A stretch of DNA of 64,000 bases from Lepus europaeus (GCF_033115175.1 NC_084827.1:150095701-150159700), one strand, 5' to 3'. Counted from the first letter of the stretch, positions 32,968 through 45,378 are shown. Numbers and translations are program-made. Notes: generated by a model from the letters alone, not told the origin.

Positions 32968-33258
32968 TAAATTAATTTATTTTTTATTTATTTGAAAGAC
33001 AGAGAGAGACAGAGATATCCTCTATCCACTGGTCTAACCCTCCCACCCCCCAAATATTTGCAGCAGCCAGAACTGGGCCATGCCAAAGCCAGGAGCCTAG
33101 AACTCAATCCAGATGTCCCACATGTGTGGCAGGGACCTCCTGCCTGCAAGGTGTGCATTAGCAGGAAGCTGGAATTGGAAGCAGAGCTGAGACTTGAATC
33201 TAGGCCCTCTGATACAGGTTGGTGGTATCTCAACCACTCACTGCACCAAATTCCATGC
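32968..33258 (-). mobile_element. C-repeat SINE, old
   Basis: gaaagacagagagagacaga; ends cactgcaccaaattccatgc. Confidence 0.85.
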
Positions 33259-34103
33259 TCTTGGCTTCCTGTTGCTTGAGAGATAGAAGCCTTTATGTGT
33301 TTAGGTCATTATCACTCATTAATTACTTTGAACTTGTTATTCCATGTTGACAAACCAAACGGCAGTTCCTGTATACCATACCATGTTCAGTTCCTTTAAA
33401 AATGATGACAAGTTGATCATGCTAGGTATCATTAAAGTCTCATTGTGTGACAACTTGGTGAGTTTGGTTTTTTTTTTTAAACAAATAAATACAAACTTAC
33501 TGAAAATCTCCACCTTCCAGAGTGTTAGAAGGATGGAATGAAAAAATGCACTAAGTGCATTTGCTTTATCCATCCCTGGTGCACAGTGATTACTGGGTTC
33601 AAAGTGCCTGGCATTACAGGGCTGCCACTCCGGAGAACATCCCATTTGTCCTTGGACTAGAAAGCCAGGGAAATCAGGTTTCTAGTTCATCAGCTGGCAT
33701 TCTGTGTTGTTACCTTTCTAAATTCCTTGTTTAATACATTCATTTTCCAGGAGGATTTCCACTGCAGAGGGATTGAGAGGAAGGCCCAAAGGAAAGTCAC
33801 TGAGTGTCATGGAGCTGGCAGCTCGAGAGGAGCAGCCTTCTCCTGGGCTGTCGATAACAATTTTTAATCGCTTGATGTTGTGTTTCTGGAATAAGAGAAA
33901 ATCACTGGGCCCTGAACCCAACTTCTGACCCAGTCCTGTCCTTTTTTGATGTTTGAGTAGAATGCCAATTCTGGAGCTGTACCTGGTGCTGAGACCTGAC
34001 ATGGCATTTCCTGATTCTCTGTGTCTACCTGCAGGTGATACAACCCCTGTATCATGGAGTCGGAATGAACTCAGTGATTCTGTGTGAAGCTTTGACTTTT
34101 CAA
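33259..34103. other. Unique sequence, no gene seen
   Basis: No repeat or exon recognised. Confidence 0.4.
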
Positions 34104-34399
34104 ATTATTTTAAAAGTTTATTTATATTTATTTGAAAGAGAGATACAGAGAGATGATTTTCTGTCTGCTGATCCACTTCCCAAATACCCACAATTTCCTG
34201 GGTTGGGTTAGGCCCAAGTAAGGAACCAGGAATTCCGCCTGGGTCTCCCGTGTAGGTGGTAGGGACCCAAGGGCCAAAGGGCCAAATCATTATCTGCTGC
34301 CTCCCAGGTAAGCATTAGCAGGAAGCTGGATCAGAAGTGGATATTGGATGCAGGCACCCTAAGTGGTTGCTTAAGCTAATATGCCACAATGCACACCCT
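34104..34399 (-). mobile_element. C-repeat SINE, old
   Basis: ttatttgaaagagagataca; ends atatgccacaatgcacaccc. Confidence 0.8.
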
Positions 34400-34421
34400 T
34401 TTTAAATTTAAAAAATACTTT

Positions 34422-34759
34422 AATGTGTGTTATTTTTATTTATTATTTATTTTCATTTTACTTGAAAGACAAAGTGACATAGGGATTGAGAGACAGAGAT
34501 AAGAGAAAGATCCAGCATCATCTAATTCAATCTCCAAATGCCTGCAACAGCTGGAGAAGCTAGGAGCCCAGAATTCAATCCAGGTCTCCCTCATAGGTGA
34601 CAGGGATCCAAGTACTCGGCCCATCACCTGCTGTCTACCGGGATGTTCATTAGCAGGAAACTGGAATCGGGAGTGGCACTGGGACTAGAACCCAGGCAAT
34701 CCATTTCCTGGTGTGGGTATCTCAAGCAGCATTTTAACTGCTGCATCAAACATCCATCC
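34422..34759 (-). mobile_element. C-repeat SINE, old
   Basis: acttgaaagacaaagtgaca; ends ctgcatcaaacatccatcc. Confidence 0.8.
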
Positions 34760-34762
34760 ATA

Positions 34763-35087
34763 TTTAAAAAAATTGTTTATTCAAAAGGCAGAATGTCAGA
34801 GAAAGGGAGAAACAGTGAGAAAGAGAGAGAGATCCTCATCTGCTAGTTTACTCCCCAAATGGCTGCAACAGCTAGGTCTTGGCCAGGCTGAAGCCAGGAG
34901 CCCAGAACTCCATCCTGGTCTCCCACGTGTGTGGCAAGGGCCCAAGTACCTTTCTGTAGCCTTTCCAAGAACGTTACTATGGATCTGAATTGGAAGCAGA
35001 GCAGTCAGGACTCAACCAGTTCTCTAATACAGGGTGCCAATGTTGCAAGCAGTGGCCTAGCTTGCTGCAGCACAACGCTGGCCTCCC
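34763..35087 (-). mobile_element. C-repeat SINE, full length
   Basis: ttcaaaaggcagaatgtcag; ends cagcacaacgctggcctccc. Confidence 0.85.
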
Positions 35088-35120
35088 ACCCCAATTTTTT
35101 TTAAAGATTTATTTATTTGA

Positions 35121-35478
35121 GGGATTGGCACTGTGGCATAGCAGGTACAGCTGCTGCCTGTACTGCCAGCATCCCATATGGGCGCTGGTTCGAGTCCTGG
35201 CTGCTCCACTTCCGATCCAGCTCTCTGCTATGGCCTGGGAAAGCAGTAGAAAATGGCCCAAGTCCTTCTGCCCTGGCACCCACTTAGGAGACCAGGAAGA
35301 AGCTCCTGGCTTCAGATTGGCTCAGCTCCGGCCATTGCGGCCCAATGGGGAGTGAACGAGTGGATGGAAGACACCTCTCTCTCTCTCTCTCTCTCTGCCT
35401 CTCCTTCTCTCTCTGTGTAACTCTGACTTTCAAATAAATAAATAAATCTTTAAAAAAAAACTTAAAATAAATCTTTAA
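35121..35478 (+). mobile_element. C-repeat SINE inserted in a SINE tail
   Basis: Target duplication aaagatttatttatttga belongs to the tail of the minus copy that follows. B-box ggttcgagtcctgg near 35188. Confidence 0.9.
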
Positions 35479-35802
35479 AAAAAGATTTATTTATTTGAAA
35501 GGAAGAGTTACAGAGAGGCAGAGGCAGAAGCAGAGAGAGAAAGGTCTTTTATCCACTGGTTCACTCTCCAAATGGCTACAACGACCAGAGCTGGGCCAAT
35601 TCAAAGCCAGGAGCCAGGAGCTTTGTCTGGGTTTCCCATGTGGGTGCAGGGGCCCAAGTACTTGCACCGTCTTCTGCTGCTCTCCCAGGCCATAGCAGAG
35701 AGCTGGATTGGAAGTGGAGCGGTCACGACACGAACCATCCAAAGGGGATACTGGCATTGCAGGTGGTGGCTTTAGTAGCTACACCACAACACCGGCCCCC
35801 CC
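35479..35802 (-). mobile_element. C-repeat SINE, host of previous insertion
   Basis: The tail remnant lies at 35094-35120. Ends acaccacaacaccggcccc. Confidence 0.9.
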
Positions 35803-35805
35803 ACC

Positions 35806-36068
35806 CAATTTTTAAAATTTATTTTAGATAGAGATGCAGATACAGATAGAGATAGAGAGTGCTTCCAAGTATCTGGGATCTAGGAACACAGTGCAGCCCT
35901 TTCACCTGCGTGGCAGGGATCAAACTACTTGAGGCATCTCCTGCCTCCCAGGGTGCACATTTGTAGGAATCTAGAACCGGAAATGGAACCAAGTCTTAAA
36001 CCCAGGCACTCTTATATGGTCTGCAGGCTCCCAAGGGACATCTTAACTTCTTTACCGAACACTCACTC
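35806..36068 (-). mobile_element. C-repeat SINE, old
   Basis: Atypical centre with (agata)n; ends ttaccgaacactcactcc. Confidence 0.65.
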
Positions 36069-36114
36069 CTTCATAACCTTTTTTTTTTGCTTTTGTTACT
36101 ACTTACTTAATTAG

Positions 36115-36848
36115 ATTCTTCCTAAGAAATTTAGAACACCAATCTGTGAGGATAAATTCCACTTGTTAGAGCAAAAACAGATTGCAGGTATCCCTGGAGC
36201 TGAGGGACAGCTTGGATTTTTGTCCAATTTACGAGTCCACAGTTTTCTGATCAACCTTGTGCTGCTCTGTCATCTCATTTTTCTCTTTTTCTGTGTCAAA
36301 GATCTCACCTTCCTGGTGTCTGGGCTTCTGCAGCTGTGTCCTGAAATAAGAATCAGTGAGGTGTTTTGGGAATTTCACACTACTGATGACAATTTTCATG
36401 GAGGTGGTGATGACAAATTTCTGGAGTGTTCTACGTGGAGGAACCCCATTGAGGGAAAGAGGTCCGTCACAAGTAGCAAGCTGCTGCTCAGCTGCTGCAG
36501 GAAGACCCCCCTCTTGCCTCTGTGGTGCCCGGGGAGGATGTTCAGAACGGTCCTGGGGGTGTGCTGGCCTGCAGGTTCCTCACGTGTTCATGGAAGGGTG
36601 TTTTGCCGAGCCTCAGCAGCTTTTAAGGAGCATCTTCAGTGGGGTACTAGCGAGGCATTTTGCCATCACCAGCTGGTTTTGCGACAGTACCAAGAACTTA
36701 CTCTTCCTTCTTTTTAACTGTGGATTGAGGAGCTGAGGGCTTCCCCTTGTACATGGTCTTCCTGGAATGCACATCAGATGGGGAATATCTGCTGCTTCCT
36801 CCCATAGGGTTTCGGCTACAGTGAGGCTTCCCCTTCTTGGATTGGGAA
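36115..36848 (-). pseudogene. RPL6: RPL6 processed pseudogene
   Basis: Read on the minus strand, translation resembles ribosomal protein L6 of the large cytosolic ribosomal subunit. Near 36838-36700 it gives KKGKPHCSRNP, then a tyrosine-serine-rich stretch, SRKTMYKGKPSA and a lysine-rich KKKEE. Further on come KMPR, YPTED, and [14 protein letters not shown], and at the end [20 protein letters not shown] with a stop at 36131-36133. Introns are absent, consistent with a retrocopy. It is dead: several in-frame stops, frameshifts and a deletion before KMPR. The first ~40 codons are missing; the copy stops at the position where a SINE later inserted (target duplication 36852-36868). The order of motifs leaves little doubt about identity. 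Confidence 0.88.
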
Positions 36849-36868
36849 ACAAAGAAGTTATGGGTCAA

Positions 36869-37195
36869 TGGGCCAGCACTGTGGCGCAGCGGGTTAAAGC
36901 CCCGGCCTGAAGTGCTGGCATCCCATATGAGCGCCGTTCTAGTCCCGGCTGCTCCACTTCTGATCCAGCTCTCTGCTATTGCCTGGCAAAGCAGTGGAAG
37001 ATGGCCCAAGTCCTTGGACCCCTGCACCCATGTGGGAGACCTGGAGGAAGCTCCTGGCTCCTGGCTTTAAGTCGTCACAGCTCCAGCCGTTGTAGCCATT
37101 TGGAGAGTGAACCAGCGGATGGAAGACTTCTCTCTCTGTCTCTGCTTATCTCTGTAACTCTGTCTTTCAAATAAATAAAGATAAATCTTAAAAAA
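36869..37195 (+). mobile_element. C-repeat SINE, full length
   Basis: Exact 17-bp target duplication aagaagttatgggtcaa (36852-36868, 37197-37213). Inserted directly upstream of the RPL6 pseudogene. Confidence 0.95.
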
Positions 37196-37236
37196 AAGAA
37201 GTTATGGGTCAAGTCAAAAGTATAAGGCCCCATCTT

Positions 37237-37591
37237 GGGGCCTGCATTGTGGCATAGTGGGTACAGCTGCTGCCTGCTACGTTGGCATCCCATATATGTC
37301 CTGGTTTGAGTCTTGGCTGTTCCACTTCTGGTCCAGGTCTGTGCTAATGTGCTAATGTGCCTGGGAAAGCACCAATCATCCAAGGGCTTGGGCCCCTGCA
37401 CCCACATAGGAGACCTGGAAGAAGCTCCTGGCTCCTGACTTCAGCCTGGCCCATCCGTGGCTGTTACAGCCATTTGGGGAATAAACCAGAGGATAGAAGG
37501 TCTCTCTTTCTCTCTCTCTCTCTCTTTCTTTGCTTCTTCCTTTCTCTGCAACTCTGCCTTTCAAATAAATAAAATAAACCTTTTTTTTTAA
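37237..37591 (+). mobile_element. C-repeat SINE, full length
   Basis: Head ggggcctgcattgtggc; tail aaataaataaaataaacc; flanks ccccatctt / gccatctt. Confidence 0.9.
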
Positions 37592-37639
37592 AGCCATCTT
37601 AAAGGGCCTCTCTCTGGTATGAAAAGAGGAATTTTTGGC

Positions 37640-38640
37640 AGGAGTCAAGATAAATAATGACTGCAACCCATCAAATAGATTAAAAATCTATGAGTTTATA
37701 AGGAACTCAAGGGAAAAAACACATTGGTCACCAGTTGGACACTACTAGGGCATCATTATTTATTTAGTCTCATTACTCCAAAAATAAGGAATTAAGCATT
37801 TTTTCCTGTATTTTCTGCATACACTGCCTTACAAGATTCTCAAAGAGTTAATAAAGAAGTGTTGTTCTTAACACTAAAAGTCCAGCTAATAATTGTAGAA
37901 AAAATGATAGCATTAGAAAATCACTATTTTGTGACCCCTGAAGACATAATGGAGCTAGGCAATAATCTTCAGTGGGTGCTAAAGCAATTAGATTAAAGGT
38001 TGGTGGGGGAAGTTTACAATTGAGAAAATCGTCTTATTGCCTGAACCCATGGATCAATCTTAGCCTCACTGTAAGTGGGATGAACAGACATTCTGTGCCC
38101 CTTAATGTGATACAATAGAAAGGGCACAGCATCACCTGTGGCATATTCCTGCAGAAAATAAAATGAACCAAATCTAATCAAGTCTCCAGATGTAACTACC
38201 AATTTACAGGAAATGCAGAGGTAGAGGAGAAGTTAAATGACATTAGGAGACAGCAATGAGCCACGTTCAAAATGTGGAACATTGTGGAGATTTGTTGGTT
38301 CTCCAACAAATCAATGATACAAGGATGAGAGGGGAGAGGAGCGACTATTATAAAATAAAAGAAATATAAGGGAGCAGAGATTTAACAGGTCATAACCAGA
38401 TTAAAATGTGTAGATCTTGTTTGACTCCTGACTGCCTTTGAGGCAGTTGGGGAGATTTCAGTAAGTACCGGCTGTTAGATAAATAAAGGATTCTGTTGCT
38501 GTTGTCTGATGTGGTCATGGGAAGATAGTCTCGTTTTCCAAAAAAGTTCTTGTTAGGTAGCAGTGATGCTGAAGTATAACAGAGTCAATCATATGATATC
38601 TGGGTTTAAAATATTCCAGTGTCCAAATGCTAACCCGAAA
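37640..38640 (+). mobile_element. Old L1M 3' region
   Basis: Text such as ttgcctgaacccatggatca, atgggatgaacagacattct-type, gtgatacaatagaaagggca, ggaaatgcagaggtagagga, gattaaaatgtgtagatctt, gatgctgaagtataacag and 'atgatatctgggttt' follows the 3' untranslated part of L1M-type LINEs as I remember it. No ORF2 protein sequence. Rough limits only. Confidence 0.5.
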
Positions 38641-40297
38641 GATTCAAAGGGGAGTAGAGCCATTACAGCGATGTGTTTCAGAGATGACCAGTAGGGGGTA
38701 GAATGGGAAAGGAAGTCACTGGTGTCCTTAATAAGGGCAGCCAGATCGAATGATTTGAGCATTAATTGGAGGGCAGTGAGAAGCACAGTGCTAACTTACT
38801 TCTACCGGGTGCTGATAGAAAGATACTAGTAGTAGTAGCATGTGGAGAAAGGTTGGTTTGCTGACTTTTTAATTTTTTTTTTTTTTTTGAAATGGAAAGG
38901 TATTCTGTAGGCAAAGAAGGAAGATGCTTTTTCCTTTTTCTGAATTTTCAAAATTCAGTGTCTGACACATGTTCTGTCTTTTCCTCTGCCCCGGAGACAG
39001 GCAATATTCCAAAGAGTGACTGCTCCTTTTCCCCTGGGTCCTGGAGTGAGAGTATCCAGCCAAGGTCTGATGGACGCGGAATGAGAGTGAGAATAAGTCT
39101 TGGTTGTTTTAAGCAGCTCCCATGTTGGGATTGTTTGTGGTTGCAGCATAAGTTAGCCCATCTGATTTAGGGATACTTTTCAATGTAATGAAGTGTACAA
39201 GATGTTCATAGATCCTGATAGTAGCTTTCTGTCATAAGACCTTAGGGATAACACTTTACCAGTGTGGTCCAGGGACAAGTTAAAGCCATCAGTGGGCAGC
39301 TGCATCTGTTCTCTGTGGTTGGACCACTGTATTGTGTTTTACCTGCCCCTGCATTCCTGGTCACAATGGATTTTAGTGGTAGTAGGTGACCCCGTATGTG
39401 AGCACTGGAATCAGAGCAGGAAGGACTGGGGCTGTGGCCGTTTCAGGATGAGATACTCCAAATTCTAGGAAGTCTCTTGGTAAGCACTCAAGAGACGTCA
39501 TTAAGAAATTAAGATGGTTGGAAACTTTGACCGAGTCCGGGCCGGCATCTCTGAGAAGCGAGTGGTGGAATATTAAGAACTCCTTCCCCATCTTCAGGCG
39601 GGATCTGGAATTGGTGGTTCATTCAGACCCTGCAGTTACCCACTTAGCGGCTCTCCTCCTTTCCCTTCGCGGAGCCCCACAGTGCAGGAGTATGATTAAT
39701 TTTCCCATGGCCTAAAATCCTAGCTAGCGCTTCAAGAGGACCAGACTTTGCCTCAGAAAGATCTTCCAGCAGGCAGAAAAGCAGCTTTTTCTGGCTCATG
39801 GCAGGGTTGGTCTCCAGGAGTGCTGATGGCACTGCTGACACGTTGATGTACTTCAGAGAGGCAGCAATTAGCCACCTGCCCCGGGGGCTGATCCAGCCAC
39901 CCTTCCAGCAGGGTGAGAATGGGGATCCGGGCTTCGAGGACCGAGACTGGTTCAACCCAGGATTCAGACTTGCTTGGGCATGATCTGGAAGACTGGTGTG
40001 TGTGTGTGTGTGTGTGTGTGGCAGGGGTAAAGGGATTTCTGCATTGGGAGCCTCATAGAAATGAAATCGTCCTAAAGTACACAGAGTTAAAAGGTCACAG
40101 GTTTGGTTCGAGGGCAGCAAGAGGGCAAAACTGAAGACAGTGTGGTCAAGGTCTGCTAGGCAGGCTGCTCAGGGATGCATTCCTGAGTCCTGGGAGAAGG
40201 AGGAGAAGGAGCTGCAAGAAATATCAATGAAAATGGCAAGGCTTGTTTCACCCTTAACCTCTGTAAGATAACAGTCGGGCGGGGGGTGGCGGGGGGC
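38641..40297. other. Unique sequence, no gene supported
   Basis: Contains a poly-T near 38873 and a (GT)n at 39995-40020. The part 39500-39990 is richer in G+C and has overlapping open frames on both strands (61 codons plus, 158 codons minus) but I recognise no protein and see no splice framework. Confidence 0.35.
39995..40020. repeat. (GT)n microsatellite
   Basis: Pure GT run of about 26 bases. Confidence 0.9.
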
Positions 40298-40304
40298 GGC
40301 GGGC
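40275..40304 (+). repeat. G-rich quadruplex-capable run
   Basis: gggcggggggtggcgggggg followed by cggcggg, immediately ahead of a SINE head; at least four G3+ runs with short loops. Confidence 0.7.
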
Positions 40305-40616
40305 AGCACTGTGATGTAGAGGCTAAAACCGCCGCCTGCAGCCCCAGCACCCCATATGGGGGCCGGTTCAAGTCATGGCTGCTTCACTTCACTCCAGTCC
40401 AGCTCCCTGCTAGGGCACCTAGGAAAGTGTCAGAATATGGCCCAAGTCCTTGGGCCCTGCATCCATGTGTGAGACCCAGAACAAGTTCCTGGCTTCTGGT
40501 TTCAGACTGGCCCAGCTCTACCTGTTGTGGCTATTTGGGGAGTGAACCAGCAGATGGAAGATCTCTCTTTCTGTCTCTCTCTGTAACTCTGCTTTTCAAA
40601 TAAATAAATCTTTTAA

Positions 40617-40618
<2 letters not shown>
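40298..40618 (+). mobile_element. C-repeat SINE, full length
   Basis: Head ggcgggcagcactgtgatg; tail aaataaataaatcttttaaa. Confidence 0.9.

Positions 40619-40653
<35 letters not shown>
40619..40653. repeat. (AG)n microsatellite at SINE 3' end
   Basis: Pure AG run of ~35 bases. Confidence 0.9.
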
Positions 40654-40656
<3 letters not shown>

Positions 40657-40739
40657 GGGCTATAAGACAGCACTTTGAAATTTCATCTGGGAACACCCTG
40701 ATTTTTTTTTTTTTAAATCTAGTGAGAACACTTTTTTAT

Positions 40740-41069
40740 TTAAAAAAAAAACAACTTATTTTATTTTATTTGAAAGGCAAAGGGATAGAGAGATAAAGAA
40801 ATACTTAGAGAGCTTCCATCTACTCGTTCACTCCTCAAATGCCGGCAACAGCCAAGACTGGGCCAGGATGAAGCCAGGAGCCTGGAACTCACTCTTCGTC
40901 TCCTCTGTGGCTGACAGGACTCCAGTCCTTGAGCCATTACCTGCTGCTTTCCAGGGTGTATGTTAGCAGGAAGCTCAGTCAAAAGCAAAGCTGGACTCAA
41001 AGCAGGCACTCCCATAAGGGATGCAGGAGTCTCAGCGCCATCTTAACCACTGCTCCACATGCCTGCCCC
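40740..41069 (-). mobile_element. C-repeat SINE, old
   Basis: tttgaaaggcaaagggatag; ends actgctccacatgcctgcccc. Confidence 0.85.
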
Positions 41070-41690
41070 ACACTTCGATCTTTCAGTGTCCCACGTGCCG
41101 CTCCTGGTCGCCTCTAACTTTTGTTCCCTCCGCCCTCTCCACCACCTCCTCAGCCCTCTTGGAGTCCTTTCTCCTTCAGTGACTCAGATTTAGGACTCTG
41201 GCACTTTTTCAAGACTATTTTGCTGCCTTCTTTCAAAAACGCCCTCGCCTAAGGTGTTTGTACGTGTGGCCAATTTGGCTGAATGTTTAGAACATACAAA
41301 TTATATTTCATTATCAGTGTTGCTCAGCGTCCCCTGAAGAGTCTTTCTGCCTCTCCACAGACCAACCTGCCCACTCCGAGGTTACCTGCCACTCCAGCGA
41401 TCATTCCTTATACACGACCCCAGGTGCTTCACTTCCTAAGGGCTTTCTCGGATACCGGCCCAGGACAGAGAGGTCGGTGTCCCAGTGCAGACCCTCAGCA
41501 CAGGAGGGTCACAGAGAGGTAGATAATTCCCTAGCCTCCCAGTCCCACGACGGCGCGGTTTCGGTGCGCTTTCTTTCAGTGCAACTCCAGGGAGGGTCCC
41601 CAGCAGGACTGAGCCTTAGCGGCCCACAGCACTAATCCCTTCATTAACATAACCTATGGGGCTTTTGTCTTTTCCCTTTCTTGCATTTTA
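41070..41690. other. Unique sequence, possibly internal LTR-element part
   Basis: No gene recognised; lies upstream of the LTR-like end below. Confidence 0.3.
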
Positions 41691-41805
41691 CCCACCACCC
41701 CCCCACTTCTGTTTCCTGGCAACACCTCCCAAACAAACCGCCTTGGCCTAAGTCCCTCACAAGGACTGCTTTTTTAGGGAAAGCTGAACCAAGCCATCTA
41801 GCCCC
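41690..41805 (+). mobile_element. MLT1/MaLR-like LTR 3' end
   Basis: cttctgtttcctggcaacac, ctcccaaacaaaccgccttg, gcctaagtccctcacaagg, actgctttttagggaaagct-type text resembles the polyadenylation-to-end part of MaLR LTRs (aataaaccacttgcac…caagtc…ggtctgctttc). Extent upstream uncertain. Confidence 0.4.
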
Positions 41806-42077
41806 TGTATTTCTTGGGTGGACAGCACTTTTAATTCTCTACCCTCTCTTACTTCTTCGAGGCTTTCCTCCTGTAGCTGAAATCTCACCGCTATCTGTGA
41901 AAACGATAAACCATCGACTCCACGTCACTCGGGTTCACTGTCTTGGAACTTGGAACGTCTCCTATGTTCGTCATCAGTGTCTGGAAGCAGTGGAGCGATT
42001 TCTTTGCCCCTTGATAGGAATTGTGAATCTAATATGGCCCCTTGGAAGGCAGATGTAACTGAAGTAAGGTTGCTTTA
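41806..42077. other. Unique sequence
   Basis: Nothing recognised. Confidence 0.35.
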
Positions 42078-42375
42078 CCATTTTTTAAAATTTATTTCTT
42101 TGAAAGTCAGTTACAGAGACAGAAAGAGGGAGACAAAGTGAGGAAGATCTTCATTGGTTTACTCCCCACATGGCCACAATAGCTATGGCTGGGCCAAGCT
42201 GAGACCAGGAGCCAGGAGCTTCTTCTGGGTCTCCCACATGGGTGCAAGGGCGCAAGTACTTGGGTCATCCTCCACTGCTTTCCAAGGCACATTAACAGGC
42301 AGCTTGATAGGAAGACAAGTGGCCGGGATATGAACTGGTGTCCATATGGGATGCTGCTATGCCACGGCGCCAGCC
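42078..42375 (-). mobile_element. C-repeat SINE, head shortened
   Basis: Target duplication ttgctttaccattttt / ttgcttttactattttt; ends gctatgccacggcgccagcc. Confidence 0.9.
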
Positions 42376-42386
42376 TTGCTTTTACT

Positions 42387-42688
42387 ATTTTTAAAAATTC
42401 TATTATATTTATTTTTTATTTATTTGAAAGGCAGAGAGACAGAGACAGAAGGAGAAGACAGACCTTCTGTCTGCTGCTTTCCTAAATGCTCACAATAGCT
42501 AGGGCTGGGCTAGCCGAATCCTGGAGCTTGGAATTCACTCTTGGTCTCCTACGTGGCTGGCAGGGACCCAGGTACGTGGGCCCTTATGTGCTGCCTCCCA
42601 GCAGGAAGCTGGAATTGGAAACAGAGCTTTGACTGGAACCTGGGTACTGCAAGTGGCTCAGCCACTGCTCCAGATGCTTTCCAGTGCC
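42387..42688 (-). mobile_element. C-repeat SINE, old
   Basis: ttatttgaaaggcagagaga; the lower part is diverged. Confidence 0.8.
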
Positions 42689-43377
42689 TTTTCTTCCATC
42701 TAACAGATGTTTTCTCCATTGGGTGCTGTTGGAGCAAGCTGTGGATGCAGTGGCTCATGGAGTAGGAGTAGGACGACTCTCTGGCCTGGCAACATTGTGT
42801 GCCTCCAAATATCACTGCTTGTGAGATAAATGGAAGGTCGGAGGTCCCCACTGGAGACAGGCAGCACCAGGAAGAGTTTGAGGGAGGGTTAGGTTTTGCT
42901 ATAGTGAAGATGCGAATGAAGCTAACCCCGTAGTTGTCTGAGCATTGTTAACCTCCAGGCTTGGGTGGCCTGGAGAATGCCTTCCATTCAGGTGTGTGTG
43001 ATTTCTGCCCAGTCTGTGAGTTGCTAATTCAGCTGGGTGGATGTGCACTAAAATGTGTGTAGACAAACCAGTCACAAAGGAACGTCTTCCCATAAAACCA
43101 AAGTGTGATGGCAGATGCTATGTGAGACTGGAGGTTCTGTCCAATTTAACTGTGAGAATGACACAGAGGTGTAAGGGCTTAATGCCTTGATGAAAATCTA
43201 GAATTGCGAATAATAAGACATATGAATCAGTGAAGACAAGTGTACTACAGAGATTGTGTGACTCAATTCTTTGGAAGAATGAAATTGGTAGAGAGCAATT
43301 TTCAAATCATAGAAACACTTATAATCCTAGGATTCAGTGAAGCTCAAAGGAATCTCATTTATTGAATGTGTGCTTGC
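42689..43377. other. Unique sequence
   Basis: No repeat or exon recognised. Confidence 0.4.
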
Positions 43378-43665
43378 TTTTTAAGATTTATTTTATTTAT
43401 TTGAAAGAATGACAGGGAGGAAGGGGGAGACACAGAAAGAGAGAGATCTTCCATTGGCTGGATCACTTCACAAATGGCTGCAGTAAACTGGAACTCCATC
43501 ATGGTCTCGGACATGGTTGGCAGGAGCCTAAATGTCTGGGCTATCTTCTGCTTTCACGGGGAGCTGGATCAGAAGCAGAATAGCTGGGACTCTAACCAGT
43601 GCTCCCATATGGGATATTGGGGTTGCAAGCTGTGGCTTAAGCCATTGTGCCACAACAGCGACCCC
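43378..43665 (-). mobile_element. C-repeat SINE, full length
   Basis: Flanks ttgaatgtgtgc / ttgaatgtattt; ends gtgccacaacagcgacccc. Confidence 0.9.
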
Positions 43666-43934
43666 TGTTGAATGTATTTTCAACTTGGATGGATAAACTC
43701 CCTAAAACCACGTGGGAACCTTTTGTAGAGAAAAGATTTGGCAGTTCATCAGATTCTCCATGGGGTTTGTAACTTCCGCTCCCCCCCGCCAAAAAAAAGG
43801 GAAAACCCATGATTTACTTTTAAGAGAAATATCCTAGGTCACAAAGCTGTGGATGTGTGACCTCTCTCCTATTACTATTCATGTGTAGATTTATATTTTT
43901 AAAACAGTAATGTGGTGTGGGTTATTTGGCATGC

Positions 43935-44232
43935 CAGGAATTTGGCATAGTGAGTGAGGTACAGCTTAGGAGCCATGTCCCATATCAGAGTGTCAGGGTT
44001 TGAGTTCTGGATCTGCTTGCAATTTCAGCTTCCTGCCTATGTGCACCCTGGGAAACAGCATGTGATGATTCAAGTGGTTGGGTCCCTGTCACCCAAGTGG
44101 GAAACCCATATTGAGTTCCTGGCTCCTGGATTTGGCCTGACCCAGCCCCAGGTATAGCAGGCAGTTGGGGAGTCAGCCAGCAGATAAGAATTCTCTGTCT
44201 GTTTCTCTGCCTTTCAAACTAAGTAAATAAAA
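43935..44232 (+). mobile_element. C-repeat SINE, old
   Basis: Head reduced (ggaatttggcatagtgagtg); ends cctttcaaactaagtaaata. Confidence 0.75.
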
Positions 44233-45061
44233 TAGTGATGATAACAAAAATCATCACCATCTCTATAATTAGCCTGTGCATCATGATTGCCAAGCTTATG
44301 TGAATATAGTTGTATGTATGGAAAACATGGGTTTTTGTACTCAGGTGGGTATGATTTCAAGTACAAGTTCTGTTATTTAATAATTATATGATATTGACCC
44401 ACGAACTTCATCTTGTGTAGCCTATTTTCTCTTCTCTGACTCCTATGTTGCTGTGAGGATTAGAAGAATATATGTGATCTCCCTGGAGTTCCCTCTTTGC
44501 TTCCATTCCCTTTGCGTCAGGACTTAAATAGATTACTGTGTTGACTGGGCGTCATTTACAGAGAACAGAATCTACTCACGTTGTAGTCATAATTTGGAGG
44601 GCTGAGGAAGCATATTCAAGGCTGAGTGTTCAGAAATGAATCTCAAAGCCACACTTCAGAATCAGGACACCGAAGAAGCAGCTGCATATTCTATTATCAG
44701 GAAACCATTTGCTGAATTGGGAAGCTGCCACAACAGTTGTTGGCCATGAAGTCATTCCTCCACTGATCACTGGGGAAGCTATGGTGAGGAGAGAACTGTC
44801 TCCACAACTACCAGTCTGAACACCTGCTGTCATTTGCCTTGCCTCCTAACAGCAGAGCTGGTGCCTGAGCACTGCTAATGCTCCTGCAGAGAAACCATAT
44901 TCTTCAGTGACCATTTTTTAAAGCAGACACGTAGAAACAAAAAAAAAGCAGGGCTCCTACCTCATAATCTGATTTGAGGAACCTAAATCACATCCAGAGC
45001 CCTAGCTGCAAGGGAGTCTGGAAAATGTAGGGGTTTTTTTCTCTTAACTTTAGCCTTTCTT
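44233..45061. other. Unique sequence
   Basis: Nothing recognised. Confidence 0.4.
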
Positions 45062-45378
45062 ATTAATTAATTAATTTCATTTATTTGAGAAGCAGAGGGA
45101 CAGATTTTTTTCCCATCCACTAATTTGCCCCCCCCTCCCCCAATGCCTGTAGTGACTGGAGCGAAGCCAAATGTTGCTGGGAGTGGGAAATACAATCCAG
45201 GTCTCCCAGGAGGATGGCAGAGACCCAAGTACTTGAGCCATTATCTACTTTCTCCCGGGGGGCAAATTAGCAGGAAGCTGAAATCAGGAGCAGAGCCAAG
45301 ACTCAAACTGAGGCACTTGGATATGGGATGAGGGTGTCCAATACTTCTTCTTAACCAGTAGGCCAAATACGCATCCCT
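45062..45378 (-). mobile_element. C-repeat SINE, old
   Basis: (attaa)n start; ends taggccaaatacgcatccc. Confidence 0.8.

Noticed and set aside
35185..35200. tRNA-gene-like A/B box sequences in many places
   Set aside because: They are the heads of tRNA-derived SINEs, not folded tRNA genes.
39644..40120. 158-codon minus frame in unique sequence
   Set aside because: Contains a translated (GT)n microsatellite (a run of His-Thr), no recognisable domain and an equally open frame on the other strand.
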